Assembly: GCF_900240285.1 (NCBI RefSeq)
Contig: NZ_OESS01000003.1
Location: forward strand, 496,001-560,000
DNA length: 64,000 nt
Direction: 5' to 3'
Origin: Halobacillus sp. Marseille-P3879
GTDB taxonomy: Bacteria; Bacillota; Bacilli; Bacillales; Halobacillaceae
Under the pieces are notes generated by a model that saw only the letters and a program-made list of their open reading frames with translations, was not told where the DNA came from and ran no database searches. Below are positions 33,173-43,321 of the stretch, piece after piece. Position numbers and translations under genes: made by a program. Position 1 is the first letter of the stretch, and the number at the start of each line of letters is the position of its first letter.

Positions 33173-33462
33173 ATAGCCTTCTTCTCTTTCCGTTTTATTT
33201 AAGAAGTAACCTTCCTGTCAATAGATATTGTATGAAGGCGAAACGATTCCGTATAGTATGAATGCTCATAGATGTTTCATTTACTGAATAGGTTCATAGA
33301 AACTGGCCATAAAAACAGGATTTTTTTATTACTTTACACAGATCATGAAAGTTACCGTGAAAATTAATGAGGAGCCGATAAAAATAAAAAGAATTTCCGC
33401 TGTGATACTGCTCCAACATTGGTTTTATTATATATTAAAGGTTATCATTTTTTCGGAATGTA

Positions 33463-33491
33463 TTGACAATTCGTCGAAATCAGCATATTAT
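33463..33491 (+). promoter_or_regulatory. SigA promoter of the cysJI leader
   Basis: ttgaca, 17 bases, tattat: almost consensus, 40 bases before the SAM riboswitch. Confidence 0.8.
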
Positions 33492-33530
33492 ATTTACCAT
33501 TCATGACTTTATTATAATTGTATACGAGCT

Positions 33531-33648
33531 TTCTTATTTTGAGAGGTGGAGGGACTGGCCCTGTGAAGCCTCGGCAACGGGTCTTATTCGTCAAAACAGG
33601 ATACTGTGCCAATTCCAGCAGAGGCATGAAGCGTCTGAGAAATAAGAA
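33531..33648 (+). ncRNA. SAM (S-box) riboswitch controlling cysJI
   Basis: The conserved S-box core is plain: gagaggtggagggactggcc, then gtgaagcctcggcaac, gtgccaattccagcag, and closing arm gagaaataag pairing with cttattttgag at the start. A SAM-bound aptamer would allow the terminator at 33667 to form. When SAM is low, an antiterminator would form and cysJI would be transcribed. S-boxes commonly control methionine and cysteine genes in Bacillales. Confidence 0.95.
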
Positions 33649-33666
33649 GAATGGAGATTACGATTA

Positions 33667-33704
33667 AACCCTCTCTTCTTTTTATTCAGAAGCGAGGGTT
33701 TTTT
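33667..33704 (+). terminator. Riboswitch terminator before cysJ
   Basis: Arms aaccctctcttct and agaagcgagggtt with a T-run; the expression platform of the S-box. Confidence 0.88.
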
Positions 33705-33805
33705 GTTAGTGTTTAAGATGGGGTAAGAATCGATTTCAGATATTTTTTTACAGTTAAACCCGACTAAACAACTATGATTACAATGTGAAGTGGAGTGAGG
33801 TGGAA

Positions 33806-35629
33806 ATGTTGCAATTAAAGGAAAAGAACAGTCCTTTTAATCAGGAGCAGGCGGAACAATTAAACCGTGTGCTTCCTACCTTGACGGAAACACAGAGAAT
33901 TTGGCTGAGCGGCTATTTAGCTGTGCCATTGAACGGCGCCGGGATTGAGGATCCGCCGCAAACCTCAGAAGCAGGCGGTACTGCAGCAGCAAATCCTACG
34001 AGAGAGGTTACGATTTTATATGGATCTCATACAGGGAACTGCGAATCTCTTTCGGAAGAATTTGCCGGCAAGCTGAAAGAGCAGCAATTTAATGTGACGG
34101 TTTCTTCGATGGATGACTTTAAACCGAAAGCATTAAAAAAAGTCGAAGATTTGTTAATTTTAACAAGTACACACGGAGACGGAGATCCTCCGGATAATGC
34201 GTTGTCTTTTTATGATTTTCTTCATAGTAAGAGGGCGCCTGAACTTGACGGGGTACGATTCTCTGTCTTGGCTTTAGGGGACAGTTCCTATGAATTCTTC
34301 TGTCAGACGGGTAAAGAATTCGATCAGCGTCTGGAGGAATTAGGTGCTGAGCGAATCGCTGATCGTGTGGATTGTGATTTAGATTTTGAAGAGCCGGCGG
34401 AAGAGTGGTTTCAAGCAGTAGCTGAAGAGCTTGACACTGGTCAAAATCAAACAGGTGACGTGCCGCAGGCGGCTCCTGGGCTGAATCAGACAAGTGAGAC
34501 GGTTTATTCAAGGTCTAACCCATTCAACGCTGAAATCTTGGAAAATATTAATCTTAATGGCCGTGGATCTAACAAAGAAACGCGCCACCTCGAGCTTGAT
34601 CTTGAGGGAACAGGTATTCAATATAAGCCTGGTGATAGTTTAGGTATTTTTCCAGAAAATGACCCGTCACTCGTTGATCAACTGATTCAGCTGATGGACT
34701 GGAATCCTGAAGAGACAGTAACAATTAACAAACAAGGAGAAATCCGGGCTTTACGTGAAGCTTTAACCTCCCACTTTGAGATTACGAGTTTAACGAAACC
34801 ACTGCTTGAAAAAGCGGCTGCTCTTACCTCAAATGAAGCACTTAAAGAATTGGTTGATCCTGAGAACTCTCAAGAGCTGAAAGCTTATACTGAAGGACGC
34901 GATTTACTTGATCTGCTGCAGGACTTCGGACCATGGGATGCGTCTGTCCATGATTTTATTGCCATTCTACGTAAGATACCAGTACGTCTTTATTCAATTG
35001 CAAGCAGTCCGGAAGCTAACCCTGACGAGGTTCATTTAACGATCGGGGCAGTAAGATATGATGCGCATGGACGCCCTCGCTCAGGTGTGTGTTCTGTTCA
35101 ATGTGCAGAACGGTCAGAACCAGGAGATAAGCTTCCGGTCTTCGTACAGCGGAACCAGAACTTTAAGCTTCCTGAGAACGAAGAGACCCCTGTAATCATG
35201 ATAGGGGCTGGAACAGGGGTAGCCCCTTACCGCGCTTTTCTAGAAGAAAGGGAAGAGAACGAAGCGAGCGGTGACACCTGGTTGTTCTTTGGAGATCAGC
35301 ACTTTGTTACCGACTTTCTTTATCAAACGGAGTGGCAGCGCTGGTTAAAAGAAGGCGTCCTGACGAAGATGGACGTCGCTTTCTCAAGAGATACAGACGA
35401 GAAGGTTTACGTGCAGCATCGTATGCATGAACACAGCAAAGAGTTGTATGAATGGCTTCAGTCTGGGGCTCATGTATATGTGTGCGGAGATGAGCAGTAT
35501 ATGGCAAAAGACGTTCAGGAAACGCTCTTAACCATTTTAAAAGAAGAAGGACAAATGAACGACGAACAAGCTGAACAATACTTGGCAGACATGCGTCAAG
35601 CAAAGCGTTACCAGCGTGACGTTTATTAA
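33806..35629 (+). CDS. cysJ: NADPH-sulfite reductase flavoprotein subunit
   Basis: A 607-residue diflavin reductase. The flavodoxin domain (about residues 65-210) opens with [17 protein letters not shown]. The FAD domain has RLYSIASSP, and the NADPH domain has [16 protein letters not shown] and [14 protein letters not shown]. It passes electrons from NADPH through FAD and FMN to the CysI hemoprotein, reducing sulfite to sulfide for cysteine synthesis. The start is ATG 33806 after gtgaggtgg; an in-frame GTG at 33785 has no ribosome binding site. It is controlled by the SAM riboswitch 160 bases upstream. Confidence 0.96.
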   Translation: MLQLKEKNSPFNQEQAEQLNRVLPTLTETQRIWLSGYLAVPLNGAGIEDPPQTSEAGGTAAANPTREVTILYGSHTGNCESLSEEFAGKLKEQQFNVTVSSMDDFKPKALKKVEDLLILTSTHGDGDPPDNALSFYDFLHSKRAPELDGVRFSVLALGDSSYEFFCQTGKEFDQRLEELGAERIADRVDCDLDFEEPAEEWFQAVAEELDTGQNQTGDVPQAAPGLNQTSETVYSRSNPFNAEILENINLNGRGSNKETRHLELDLEGTGIQYKPGDSLGIFPENDPSLVDQLIQLMDWNPEETVTINKQGEIRALREALTSHFEITSLTKPLLEKAAALTSNEALKELVDPENSQELKAYTEGRDLLDLLQDFGPWDASVHDFIAILRKIPVRLYSIASSPEANPDEVHLTIGAVRYDAHGRPRSGVCSVQCAERSEPGDKLPVFVQRNQNFKLPENEETPVIMIGAGTGVAPYRAFLEEREENEASGDTWLFFGDQHFVTDFLYQTEWQRWLKEGVLTKMDVAFSRDTDEKVYVQHRMHEHSKELYEWLQSGAHVYVCGDEQYMAKDVQETLLTILKEEGQMNDEQAEQYLADMRQAKRYQRDVY

Positions 35630-35648
35630 GGGGAAGGGGGAAGAAATC

Positions 35649-37361
35649 ATGACGAACAATAGATTTCCTGAGCAGCACGGACCGCCGAGTGAAATGGAAA
35701 AGATAAAAGACCAAAGTGACTACTTAAGAGGCTCGCTTGTCGAAAGCTTTGCTGAACGTTTAAGTGCAGGCATTCCTGATGAGCAGACGAAGCTTCTTAA
35801 GTTTCATGGAAGTTACATGCAGGATGACCGTGACGTACGAAATGAACGAAAACAGCAAAAGCTTGAACCCAATTATCAATTTATGATTCGTGTCCGCCTG
35901 GCCGGAGGAGTCGCTTCTCCAGAGCAATGGCTTACTATGGATGAGCTGGCGAATACCAACGGAAATGGCACGCTTAAGCTGACAACGCGCCAGACGTTTC
36001 AGCTGCACGGCGTGTTAAAATGGAATATGAAAAAGACGATCCAGGGCATGAACGAAGCCCTTATGGATACGATCGCTGCCTGTGGAGATGTCAACCGTAA
36101 CGTGATGTGTAATGCCAATCCGTATCAGTCAGATATCCACGCTGAAGTTTATGAGTGGTCTAAACAAATCAGTGACCATTTACTACCGCGCACGAGAGCA
36201 TATCATGAAATTTGGCTGGACGAAGAAAAAGTACTCGACAGCAGAGAAGAAGAAACGGAGCCGATTTATGGCCCGCTTTATTTACCGAGGAAGTTTAAGA
36301 TTGGAGTGGCAGTTCCTCCTTCAAATGACGTAGATATCTTTTCTCAGGATCTCGGATTTATAGCGATTTTAGAGGATGGCAAGCTGCAAGGTTTCAATGT
36401 AACCGTAGGCGGCGGCATGGGCATGACTCACGGGGATACGAATACATATCCCCAATTGGCTAAAGTGCTTGGTTTTTGTAAACCAGAGCAAACGTTAGAA
36501 GTCGCAGAGAAAATCCTTACCATTCAACGTGATTACGGAAACCGTTCGGAGCGGAAAAATGCCCGCTTTAAATATACGGTTGATCGAAAAGGCCTTGATT
36601 GGATCAGGCAGGAGCTCAATGCCCGATTAGGATGGGACATTGAAGAAGAACGTCCCTACTCTTTTGATCATAATGGCGATCGTTATGGATGGGTGAAGGG
36701 AGATGACAAATGGCATCTCACTCTCTTTATCCAAAACGGCCGGGTGAAAGATACAGAAGATTATCCAATGATGACGGGACTGCGTGAAATCGCCAAAGTT
36801 CATCAGGGGGATTTCAGACTGACGCCAAACCAGAACTTGATCATTTCAAATGTGGCAGAAGAGGATAAGGCGCAGATTGAAGACCTTGCAGCCCAATACG
36901 GGTTGACCGATGGCAGGCATAACTCCGCGTTGCGGCAGAATTCTATGGCTTGCGTTGCTTTTCCAACGTGTGGACTGGCGATGGCTGAATCAGAGCGTTA
37001 CCTTCCTTCTTTAATCGATAAGGTAGAGGACATCTTAGATGAATCCGGGATTCGTGAAGAAGAGATCATTATCCGGATGTCCGGATGTCCAAATGGGTGC
37101 TCTCGGCCAGCGTTAGGTGAGATCGGGTTTATCGGCAAAGCACCAGGCAAGTACAACATGTATCTCGGAGCCGGCTTTAGAGGAGACCGCCTGAACAAGT
37201 TGTATCGTGAGAATATTGGCGAGGAAGAAATTCTTGAGGAGCTAAAACCTATGCTTCAAAACTTCGCCAGAGAAAAAGAAGAAAATGAACACTTCGGGGA
37301 CTATGTGATCCGTGCGGGTTACGTCAATGCTGTTCCAGATGGTGTAGAATTTCATACGTGA
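35649..37361 (+). CDS. cysI: Sulfite reductase hemoprotein beta subunit
   Basis: This 570-residue siroheme/[4Fe-4S] protein catalyses the six-electron reduction of sulfite to sulfide. It has [15 protein letters not shown] (siroheme pocket) and the cluster cysteines in [19 protein letters not shown] and [17 protein letters not shown]. The start is ATG 35649 behind ggggaaggggg, 19 bases after cysJ; a longer frame overlapping cysJ is unlikely. Length fits B. subtilis CysI. A terminator follows. Confidence 0.96.
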   Translation: MTNNRFPEQHGPPSEMEKIKDQSDYLRGSLVESFAERLSAGIPDEQTKLLKFHGSYMQDDRDVRNERKQQKLEPNYQFMIRVRLAGGVASPEQWLTMDELANTNGNGTLKLTTRQTFQLHGVLKWNMKKTIQGMNEALMDTIAACGDVNRNVMCNANPYQSDIHAEVYEWSKQISDHLLPRTRAYHEIWLDEEKVLDSREEETEPIYGPLYLPRKFKIGVAVPPSNDVDIFSQDLGFIAILEDGKLQGFNVTVGGGMGMTHGDTNTYPQLAKVLGFCKPEQTLEVAEKILTIQRDYGNRSERKNARFKYTVDRKGLDWIRQELNARLGWDIEEERPYSFDHNGDRYGWVKGDDKWHLTLFIQNGRVKDTEDYPMMTGLREIAKVHQGDFRLTPNQNLIISNVAEEDKAQIEDLAAQYGLTDGRHNSALRQNSMACVAFPTCGLAMAESERYLPSLIDKVEDILDESGIREEEIIIRMSGCPNGCSRPALGEIGFIGKAPGKYNMYLGAGFRGDRLNKLYRENIGEEEILEELKPMLQNFAREKEENEHFGDYVIRAGYVNAVPDGVEFHT

Positions 37362-37368
37362 CGATCTG

Positions 37369-37403
37369 CCCCGTGGCTTCGAAGAAGCCACGGGGTTTCT
37401 TTG
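37369..37403 (+). terminator. Terminator after cysI
   Basis: 12-bp perfect stem ccccgtggcttc / gaagccacgggg, then tttctttg. Confidence 0.88.
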
Positions 37404-37471
37404 TTTACGCTCTGACATAACCGACTTTCACCAGGCATATAATGAAAGCGTGGATGAAGAGGGGGGAGTAT

Positions 37472-38566
37472 ATGTCATACTTGCTTCTTTCTACATATGG
37501 AGAGAAAGGATCAAGGGATTCAGGAGATGATTTGATTTGTAAAAGCCTGACGAGACTGATCAGGCGTGCAAAAGGGAAGAAGCTAGGTGTCGATGTTTTC
37601 AGTTTAGTTGATGACAGTGTAGAAACTGTAACGGACATCAGCAAGTATCGAGCGGTCATTGTGCCGGCGTTACGTCCAATCGTTCAGGGAAGTAAATTAC
37701 TCCCTCCGAAGCGTTCATTACTTCTACAGCAAGCAAAGGAGCATCAGGTACCCGTCTACGTCATTGGTGCGGGGTGGGGATCTTATCCAGGGACTTTCAG
37801 ACAGGCAAAGAACCAGAAGATAATTAAAGAGGACAAGGCTCAACTTATTGGATTAGACGGACTTATCTCAACACGTGATTTTACCACTGAAGTGCTGCTG
37901 CGAAGTAACCGGATCCCCTGCTATGGGACTACTGGAGACTGCGCTCTGTTTGAGACTACCTCTATTGGACAGACTCCCCAGCTTCCAGAAACAGTAAAGA
38001 ATGTAGCTTTATCTCTTCCCCGCAACCGCCGTCACTGGTCTGCCTGCTATAGGCTTGCTCTCCGGATAAAGGAAGAATTCTCGTGTGACGTTTACATAAC
38101 GGTTCACGAATACTATGGAGAGTTCTCTGCTTTGATTCCTTCAAATTGGGACCGGCATAAGGTGTATATTAAGGATCTGTCGGGAGGGGCGGAGAAATTA
38201 AGTTTCTATAAGCAGTGTGATGCTCATATTGGCTTTCGACTTCATGCTCACATCTGGTTTTTAAGAAAAAGAAAACCAAGTTTGCTGATTGCAGAGGACG
38301 GCAGGGGGATGGGGACCCTCATGACTTTAACTGGATTAGGTTACTCGGCAGCTGCCAATCAAACATGGAAAAAAGCTGATGAGCTTATTACCTTTAGTGA
38401 AAAAGCAGTGTACAAGCATAAAGGAAATGAACCTACTGTAGAAAAAGCAGTTCGTATTTTTAAAAATGAACATCAGAACGGCTATGTAATTACGCGAAAT
38501 TCCCTCAGAAAGATCGATCGATTGTGGAGAGAGAAAATGAAACCGTTGCTTCAAAGATTGCCATAG
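37472..38566 (+). CDS. Polysaccharide pyruvyl transferase family protein
   Basis: A 364-residue GT-B-like protein. YLLLSTYGEKGSRDSGDDLI and VDVFSLVDDSVE open the N-half, VPVYVIGAGWGSYPG and LISTRDFTTEVLL come next, and GFRLHAHIWFLRKRKPSLLI closes the C-half. This is the layout of PF04230, which transfers pyruvate from PEP to sugars as ketals, or in relatives acts in cell-wall glycans (CsaB-like). It stands with a ParB-fold protein 7 kb before the main glycan locus. The start is ATG 37472 after ggggggag; in-frame starts at 37442 and 37454 lack a site. Substrate unknown. Confidence 0.83.
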   Translation: MSYLLLSTYGEKGSRDSGDDLICKSLTRLIRRAKGKKLGVDVFSLVDDSVETVTDISKYRAVIVPALRPIVQGSKLLPPKRSLLLQQAKEHQVPVYVIGAGWGSYPGTFRQAKNQKIIKEDKAQLIGLDGLISTRDFTTEVLLRSNRIPCYGTTGDCALFETTSIGQTPQLPETVKNVALSLPRNRRHWSACYRLALRIKEEFSCDVYITVHEYYGEFSALIPSNWDRHKVYIKDLSGGAEKLSFYKQCDAHIGFRLHAHIWFLRKRKPSLLIAEDGRGMGTLMTLTGLGYSAAANQTWKKADELITFSEKAVYKHKGNEPTVEKAVRIFKNEHQNGYVITRNSLRKIDRLWREKMKPLLQRLP

Positions 38567-38585
38567 ATTAGAAGGGAGAGAGTGG

Positions 38586-39311
38586 ATGGGCATTCCTAAA
38601 AGAGAAAAAGCGTTAAATAGTCAATCGGTAATCGTCCAGGTACCTATCCAGAAATGTTGTGACTGGCAGGGATTCACTTACACGAAAGAAGGCTGGCATT
38701 ACCTGTGTGAAACGATGAAGCAGGTGGAGGACAATCCAAATCTTAAGTACAAAGATTCCATATTGGCCCGTTTCTATACTAACTATCAGCCCACCTCATT
38801 AATGGAGTGCTTGTTGGAGCAAGAAGATGGAAAAAATTCCTCTTCAACAGAGCAATGGGAACCTTTACCATGGAGAGTAAGCATTAATATCCCTGAGGGC
38901 AATAACCAGCATTTTGGTCCCAACCACGAGCGTTTTGGGGAGAGACAATTACAGCGCATCATTTCTGTGTATAAAGCCGTGAAGCAAAAAGGCTACCACC
39001 CTGCAAAATACAAAGACGGGTATGTTCGCGGCTACTTTTTAAAAAAACCAGGAGACTATAGGTTTCTCATAACAGCCGGCCAACACAGGATGGCAGCATT
39101 AGCCGTATTAGGGTATAAAGATGTAATTGTCCGCTTGCAGCCCCGGCAAAAACGTGTAATCACAATGAAAGAAGTGGAGAAGTGGCCGCAAGTAATCAAT
39201 GGTACCTACGATAAAGAAACGGCCCGGCGGATATTCCAGTCCTACTTTAAGAATAATGGCTCAGAGAAGGCGGAAGCATTGGGCCTTCTGCACCGAAAAG
39301 CAAAGAATTGA
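38586..39311 (+). CDS. ParB/sulfiredoxin-fold protein next to a pyruvyltransferase
   Basis: A 241-residue soluble protein with no recognised full-length family. Residues about 157-185 contain YRFLITAGQHRMAALAVLGY, which is the ParB N-terminal-fold signature (G-x-HR-x3-L...G). Such domains bind and hydrolyse CTP or act as kinases or nucleases. A conserved-looking LPWRVSINIPEGNNQHFGPN element precedes it. It lies 19 bases after the pyruvyltransferase with a shared direction, so probably one operon. Proteins with this fold have been seen in surface-polysaccharide loci, but the role is unknown. Confidence 0.65.
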   Translation: MGIPKREKALNSQSVIVQVPIQKCCDWQGFTYTKEGWHYLCETMKQVEDNPNLKYKDSILARFYTNYQPTSLMECLLEQEDGKNSSSTEQWEPLPWRVSINIPEGNNQHFGPNHERFGERQLQRIISVYKAVKQKGYHPAKYKDGYVRGYFLKKPGDYRFLITAGQHRMAALAVLGYKDVIVRLQPRQKRVITMKEVEKWPQVINGTYDKETARRIFQSYFKNNGSEKAEALGLLHRKAKN

Positions 39312-39409
39312 CAAGTGAATCTATTCGGCTCATATTAAAGTTCTCTTCCTAATCGTTTAACCCCCTTAAGAAAGGGGTAAGTTACATTCTCAGGAGGAGA
39401 GGAACTTTG

Positions 39410-40120
39410 ATGAAGAAAATACTTATATATGCAGCGAGCCTTGTTCTTGTAGTGGCAGCGGGAGTCTGGGTGGTAAACTGGAACCAAATAAAGAACAATT
39501 CGGCTGAAGAAACGGAAAAAATGGTGGCCCTTGGTGATTCGTTAACGTACGGTATCGGTGATCAGTCCGGGCACGGATTTGTAGAGGACCTGGAACAGCT
39601 GTTAAAAGATAATAAAGACGCCAGCGTGCAGGTGGAGAACTATGGTATTCCTGACCAGCAGACAGATGGTTTATTAAAACAAGTAAAGCAAACCAATATA
39701 AAGAGTGACTTAAATCACGCAGATTATTTTATCTTATTTATTGGTACAAATGATTTAATCGAAAGTAATGGAGGAAACTTGACTTCTATTAATGAAGAGA
39801 AGATTGAATCCGGGAAGAAAGATTACGAGAATAATTTATCTGAAATCCTTAATATTATACGGAATGAAAATAAGGATGCTCCCATTCTTTTCCTGGGACT
39901 TTATAATCCTTACCCTGATTCCCAGGAAATTGAAGAAGAAGTTACTGATTGGAACCAAAAGAGTCAATCTGTAGTTGATAATTATAGACGGATCAAGTTT
40001 ATTTCAACGAATGATCTTTTTAAAGAAAAGTCAGAGGAATACTTTAGTGATGCTCTTCACCCGAATAAAAAAGGATATGATCTTATCACTGAAAAAATTG
40101 TAAAAGAATATGACTTTTAA
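39410..40120 (+). CDS. SGNH/GDSL hydrolase, secreted or membrane-anchored
   Basis: A 236-residue esterase. An N-terminal hydrophobic segment (residues 4-23, LIYAASLVLVVAAGVWVVNW) acts as signal or anchor. The GDSL block is VALGDSLTYGIG (nucleophile Ser44), block III is FIGTNDLI (Asn) and block V is DALHPNKKGYD (Asp, His). It would deacylate lipids, peptidoglycan or glycans outside the membrane. The start is ATG 39410 after aggaggag. A terminator follows. Confidence 0.9.
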   Translation: MKKILIYAASLVLVVAAGVWVVNWNQIKNNSAEETEKMVALGDSLTYGIGDQSGHGFVEDLEQLLKDNKDASVQVENYGIPDQQTDGLLKQVKQTNIKSDLNHADYFILFIGTNDLIESNGGNLTSINEEKIESGKKDYENNLSEILNIIRNENKDAPILFLGLYNPYPDSQEIEEEVTDWNQKSQSVVDNYRRIKFISTNDLFKEKSEEYFSDALHPNKKGYDLITEKIVKEYDF

Positions 40121-40128
40121 CAAACAAT

Positions 40129-40167
40129 AAGCCGCATCTCTGTAGAAGAAATGCGGCTTTGTTTTTA
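40129..40167 (+). terminator. Terminator after the SGNH hydrolase
   Basis: Arms aagccgcat and atgcggctt, then tgttttta. It also abuts the end of the convergent YfkAB gene. Confidence 0.82.
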
Positions 40168-41292
40168 TCGGGTTAAAGTAATATTCGTCTCCCGCTTTTG
40201 AAAATCAACATCCTGGTAATACGTATTCTTCACTAATAGGTTCGGTCCTAAACATTTGGCGGCCGGACAGTGACAGTTTAACGCTTTAGCTGTATTTGTA
40301 TCCATCCATTTCGTAAAAGCCTCAGGAAGAGAAGTATCCTGGATTCTTCCTAGTGAAGGTTCATCACCAAAATCCGTTACGATGATCTCACCGGAAAAGA
40401 TATTCACATTCAGGCGTGAGCGACCGTCAGGATCATTACGGACAGTTACGTTTCTGGCAGCGTCTAACCGTTTCAGCATCTCTAAATCTTCCTGTGAAGA
40501 GCTGCAAGGGTAAAAAGGAAGGGTGCCAAACAACATCCATGTGTCCGGATCCCGGTGGCTCAGGAGCCGGTTAATTCCCTCTCTCATTTCCTCTAAACTT
40601 AAAGTTTCCAGATTACTTGCAAAGTCCACAGGATACATCGGGTGAATTTCGTGGCGCGCACAGCCCATTTCCAGCACATGATCATGGATTTTTTCTAAGT
40701 GAGGAAACGTGCGCTGGTTGAGCATAGTTTCTGCTGATACCATTACACCTTCTTTAGACAAGGCCTGGCTGTTTTCCACCAGCCGTTCAAAGTAGCCGGC
40801 ACGATTTTCAAAGGAAGGCTTACGTTCCATTAAAGCAAACCCGGTCTCCGCAAATTCATCGACGGTTCCCCAGTTGTGAGAGATATGTAAAACATCTAAA
40901 TAGGGTATAATGTCTTCGTAACGAGCGTATGGCAGCGTTAGGTTGGAATTAATCTGCGTCCTTACTCCCCGCTCATGGGCATATTTTAATAAAGGAACAA
41001 CATACTCCCTGACTGATTTTTTTGAGAGCATTGGTTCGCCGCCTGTAATGCTGAGGGTACGCAGGTGTTTAATTTCGTCCAATCTCTTCGTCAAAAGTTC
41101 TACAGGCAAAGCATCAGGGTCTTTATTCTGCAGCGTGTAACCAACAGCACAATGAGCGCAGCGCATATTACATAAGTAAGTCGTTGTGAATTCGACATTT
41201 GATAATGTCATCTCTCCATGTTCTTCGACGTCCATATAAGCTTCCCACGGGTCATAGGAAGGGGAAAGTGTCTTTAATTTAGTACTAACCAT
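40165..41292 (-). CDS. yfkAB: YfkAB-type radical SAM/CxCxxxxC protein
   Basis: A 375-residue radical SAM enzyme. The cluster motif CNMRCAHC (Cys41, Cys45, Cys48) holds the SAM-binding [4Fe-4S] centre, and LSITGGEPMLSKKS is the glycine-rich SAM contact. The C-terminus has CHCPAAKC (Cys340, 342, 347), the CxCxxxxC signature that names the YfkAB family and probably binds a second cluster. The substrate is unknown. ATG 41292 with gaaggaagt upstream on the minus strand. It stands alone, convergent with the SGNH hydrolase. Confidence 0.9.
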   Translation of the reverse strand: MVSTKLKTLSPSYDPWEAYMDVEEHGEMTLSNVEFTTTYLCNMRCAHCAVGYTLQNKDPDALPVELLTKRLDEIKHLRTLSITGGEPMLSKKSVREYVVPLLKYAHERGVRTQINSNLTLPYARYEDIIPYLDVLHISHNWGTVDEFAETGFALMERKPSFENRAGYFERLVENSQALSKEGVMVSAETMLNQRTFPHLEKIHDHVLEMGCARHEIHPMYPVDFASNLETLSLEEMREGINRLLSHRDPDTWMLFGTLPFYPCSSSQEDLEMLKRLDAARNVTVRNDPDGRSRLNVNIFSGEIIVTDFGDEPSLGRIQDTSLPEAFTKWMDTNTAKALNCHCPAAKCLGPNLLVKNTYYQDVDFQKRETNITLTR

Positions 41293-41453
41293 GATGATAA
41301 ACTTCCTTTCTTACGATAAGCATCTATTTCTATTGTATCATGCTTTACGATGATTTTAACTCCAGGTAAAATATCTTGAATTTGAGATAAAAAAACGATA
41401 GGATAAAAGAAGAAACAAAGGCTCAGTATAACTTCCGAATGGAGGAATGAATT

Positions 41454-42431
41454 ATGAATGAATTAAAAGGTCTTCATCATGTAACAGCGATTACTAGCAG
41501 TGCTGAGAAGAACTATGAATTTTTCACATATGTATTGGGAATGCGCCTTGTTAAAAAAACAGTAAATCAGGACGACATTCAGACATATCATCTTTTCTTT
41601 GCTGATGACAAAGGAAGTGCAGGAACAGATATGACGTTTTTTGATTTTCCCGGCATTCCTAAAGGTTCACACGGAACAAATGAGATTGCTAAGACTTCTT
41701 TTCGAGTACCAAGCAATGATGCATTGGATTACTGGCAGGACCGATTTGACCGTCTCGAAGTTAAGCATAACGGAATCCAGGACCGGTTTGGGAAAAAGGT
41801 TCTTCCGTTCGTTGACTTTGATGATCAATCCTACGAGCTAGTCTCGGATGAACATGACCAGGGAGTTGCACCAGGGACTCCATGGCAGAAGGGTCCGGTA
41901 CCATTAGAATACGCGATCACTGGCTTAGGACCTCTTTACGTCCGGGTCGATAATTTGGATTACTTTAAGGAAATGCTTGAAAAGGTGCTTCTATTTAAAG
42001 AAGTTGGGGAAGAAGGAGCGCTTCACCTGTTTGAAGTAGGAGAAGGTGGGAACGGAGCGCAGGTTATCGTTGAGTATAATCCCATTCTTCCTCCAGCTAG
42101 GCAGGGGTACGGCACGGTTCACCATGCGGCCTTTCGTGTGGAGGATCGGAATGCTCTGGAAGAATGGATTGAGCGGATGCCGCGCTTTGGTTTTAGAACT
42201 TCCGGGTATGTGAATCGTCACTATTTTGAATCTCTTTATGTTAATGTGGCGCCGCAGATCCTTTTTGAATTTGCAACGGACGGGCCGGGTTTCATGGGTG
42301 ATGAACCTTATGAAACATTAGGAGAGAAACTATCCCTTCCTCCAATGCTTGAACCGAAGCGGGAACAAATCGAACAAGCTGTCAGACCCATTGATACGGT
42401 GAGAAGTACGAAGGAAATAAAAAAAGAATAA
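41454..42431 (+). CDS. Ring-cleaving dioxygenase (MhqO type)
   Basis: A 325-residue tandem-VOC extradiol dioxygenase. The first half opens with LHHVTAITSSAEKNYEFF, and the second half has GYGTVHHAAFRVEDRN and SLYVNVAPQILFEFATDGPGF, giving the His-His-Glu Fe ligands. MhqO, MhqA and MhqE of B. subtilis share this plan and protect against quinones. No MhqR repressor or azoreductase lies next to it. Start ATG 41454 behind ggagg; a terminator follows. Confidence 0.9.
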   Translation: MNELKGLHHVTAITSSAEKNYEFFTYVLGMRLVKKTVNQDDIQTYHLFFADDKGSAGTDMTFFDFPGIPKGSHGTNEIAKTSFRVPSNDALDYWQDRFDRLEVKHNGIQDRFGKKVLPFVDFDDQSYELVSDEHDQGVAPGTPWQKGPVPLEYAITGLGPLYVRVDNLDYFKEMLEKVLLFKEVGEEGALHLFEVGEGGNGAQVIVEYNPILPPARQGYGTVHHAAFRVEDRNALEEWIERMPRFGFRTSGYVNRHYFESLYVNVAPQILFEFATDGPGFMGDEPYETLGEKLSLPPMLEPKREQIEQAVRPIDTVRSTKEIKKE

Positions 42432-42437
42432 GACAGT

Positions 42438-42472
42438 AAAGCCCGCTGCGGACAGAGCAGCGGGCTTTTTTT
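42438..42472 (+). terminator. Terminator after the dioxygenase
   Basis: Arms aaagcccgctgc and gcagcgggctttt, then a T-run. Confidence 0.88.
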
Positions 42473-42478
42473 ATATTA

Positions 42479-43321
42479 TTATTCATCAAAGTAATCAATT
42501 GCACCTTCAGTTATCGCATCTGCGACTGTGGATTGATAGCTTTCGGTCTGAACCACTTCAGCTTCTTCCTGATTTGTCAGAAAACCTAGTTCAAGAAGAA
42601 CTGCTGGAGCATGGTTATCTTTTACTACACGAAAATCCTCTTGAAATACGCCGTCGTTTTGACGGTCCGTCTTGCCGACCAGCTGATTCTGCATGGTTCT
42701 TGCCCAGGATGAGTCTTTGTTGTCATCATGATAATAGCTGCTTATTCCACGGGCACTCGAAGAAGCGCTGGCATTATAGTGAAAGCTAATGAACGCATCA
42801 GTATCGTAAGAGTGGCTGATATTGACTCTTTCATCCAGATCTACATATTGATCTCCTGAGCGTGTCATTGTAACAGTAGCACCGGCGTCGCTTAATTGAT
42901 CGTATGTACGCTGAGCGGTACTTAAGTTAACATCCTTCTCATAAATACTATTTACCCCTATGGCTCCTGGGTCTGTACCCCCGTGTCCCGGATCAAGGGT
43001 TATACGTACACCTTCGAGCGGTGAATCTGATCCAACTAAAAAGTCAGTGGATACCCATCCAGTGTAGCCATTATACTCAATTCTTCCCCAATTCCCGTCC
43101 TTCTCGTATACGGTTACAGAAGCCCCGTCTTCCAGGGCGCCAATAATTGGAGCGTCCATGCTCGGTGTACTTCTAACGTGCAGCGATGTCGCATCAACCT
43201 GGTAGTCGGTTCCTTCTTCCGCATTGACTGGAAGAGCACTTAACAGAGTGACTACTCCTGTTATAATCGCTGTTAGAATAACCAGTCTTTTTACTTTAAA
43301 TGTGGCTGGTAATAGAATGAT
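42479..43321 (-). CDS. Secreted N-acetylmuramoyl-L-alanine amidase with SH3b domain; unusual start codon
   Basis: Read from 43321 the protein is about 280 residues. It has a signal peptide (KVKRLVILTAIITGVVTLLSALPVNA), an SH3b domain (LHVRSTPSMDAPIIGALEDG ... NGYTGWVS) and a zinc amidase_3 catalytic domain (TLDPGHGGTDPGAIG, YEKDVNLS, FISFHYNAS, VLLELGFLTN). The first ATG in frame (43159) falls inside the SH3b domain and would remove the signal peptide. Above it no ATG, GTG or TTG occurs before the stop at 43328-43330. A strong gaggtga lies just upstream of ATC (43321) and ATT (43318), so initiation at one of these is likely. A base error is the alternative. Confidence 0.8.
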   Translation of the reverse strand: MILLPATFKVKRLVILTAIITGVVTLLSALPVNAEEGTDYQVDATSLHVRSTPSMDAPIIGALEDGASVTVYEKDGNWGRIEYNGYTGWVSTDFLVGSDSPLEGVRITLDPGHGGTDPGAIGVNSIYEKDVNLSTAQRTYDQLSDAGATVTMTRSGDQYVDLDERVNISHSYDTDAFISFHYNASASSSARGISSYYHDDNKDSSWARTMQNQLVGKTDRQNDGVFQEDFRVVKDNHAPAVLLELGFLTNQEEAEVVQTESYQSTVADAITEGAIDYFDE

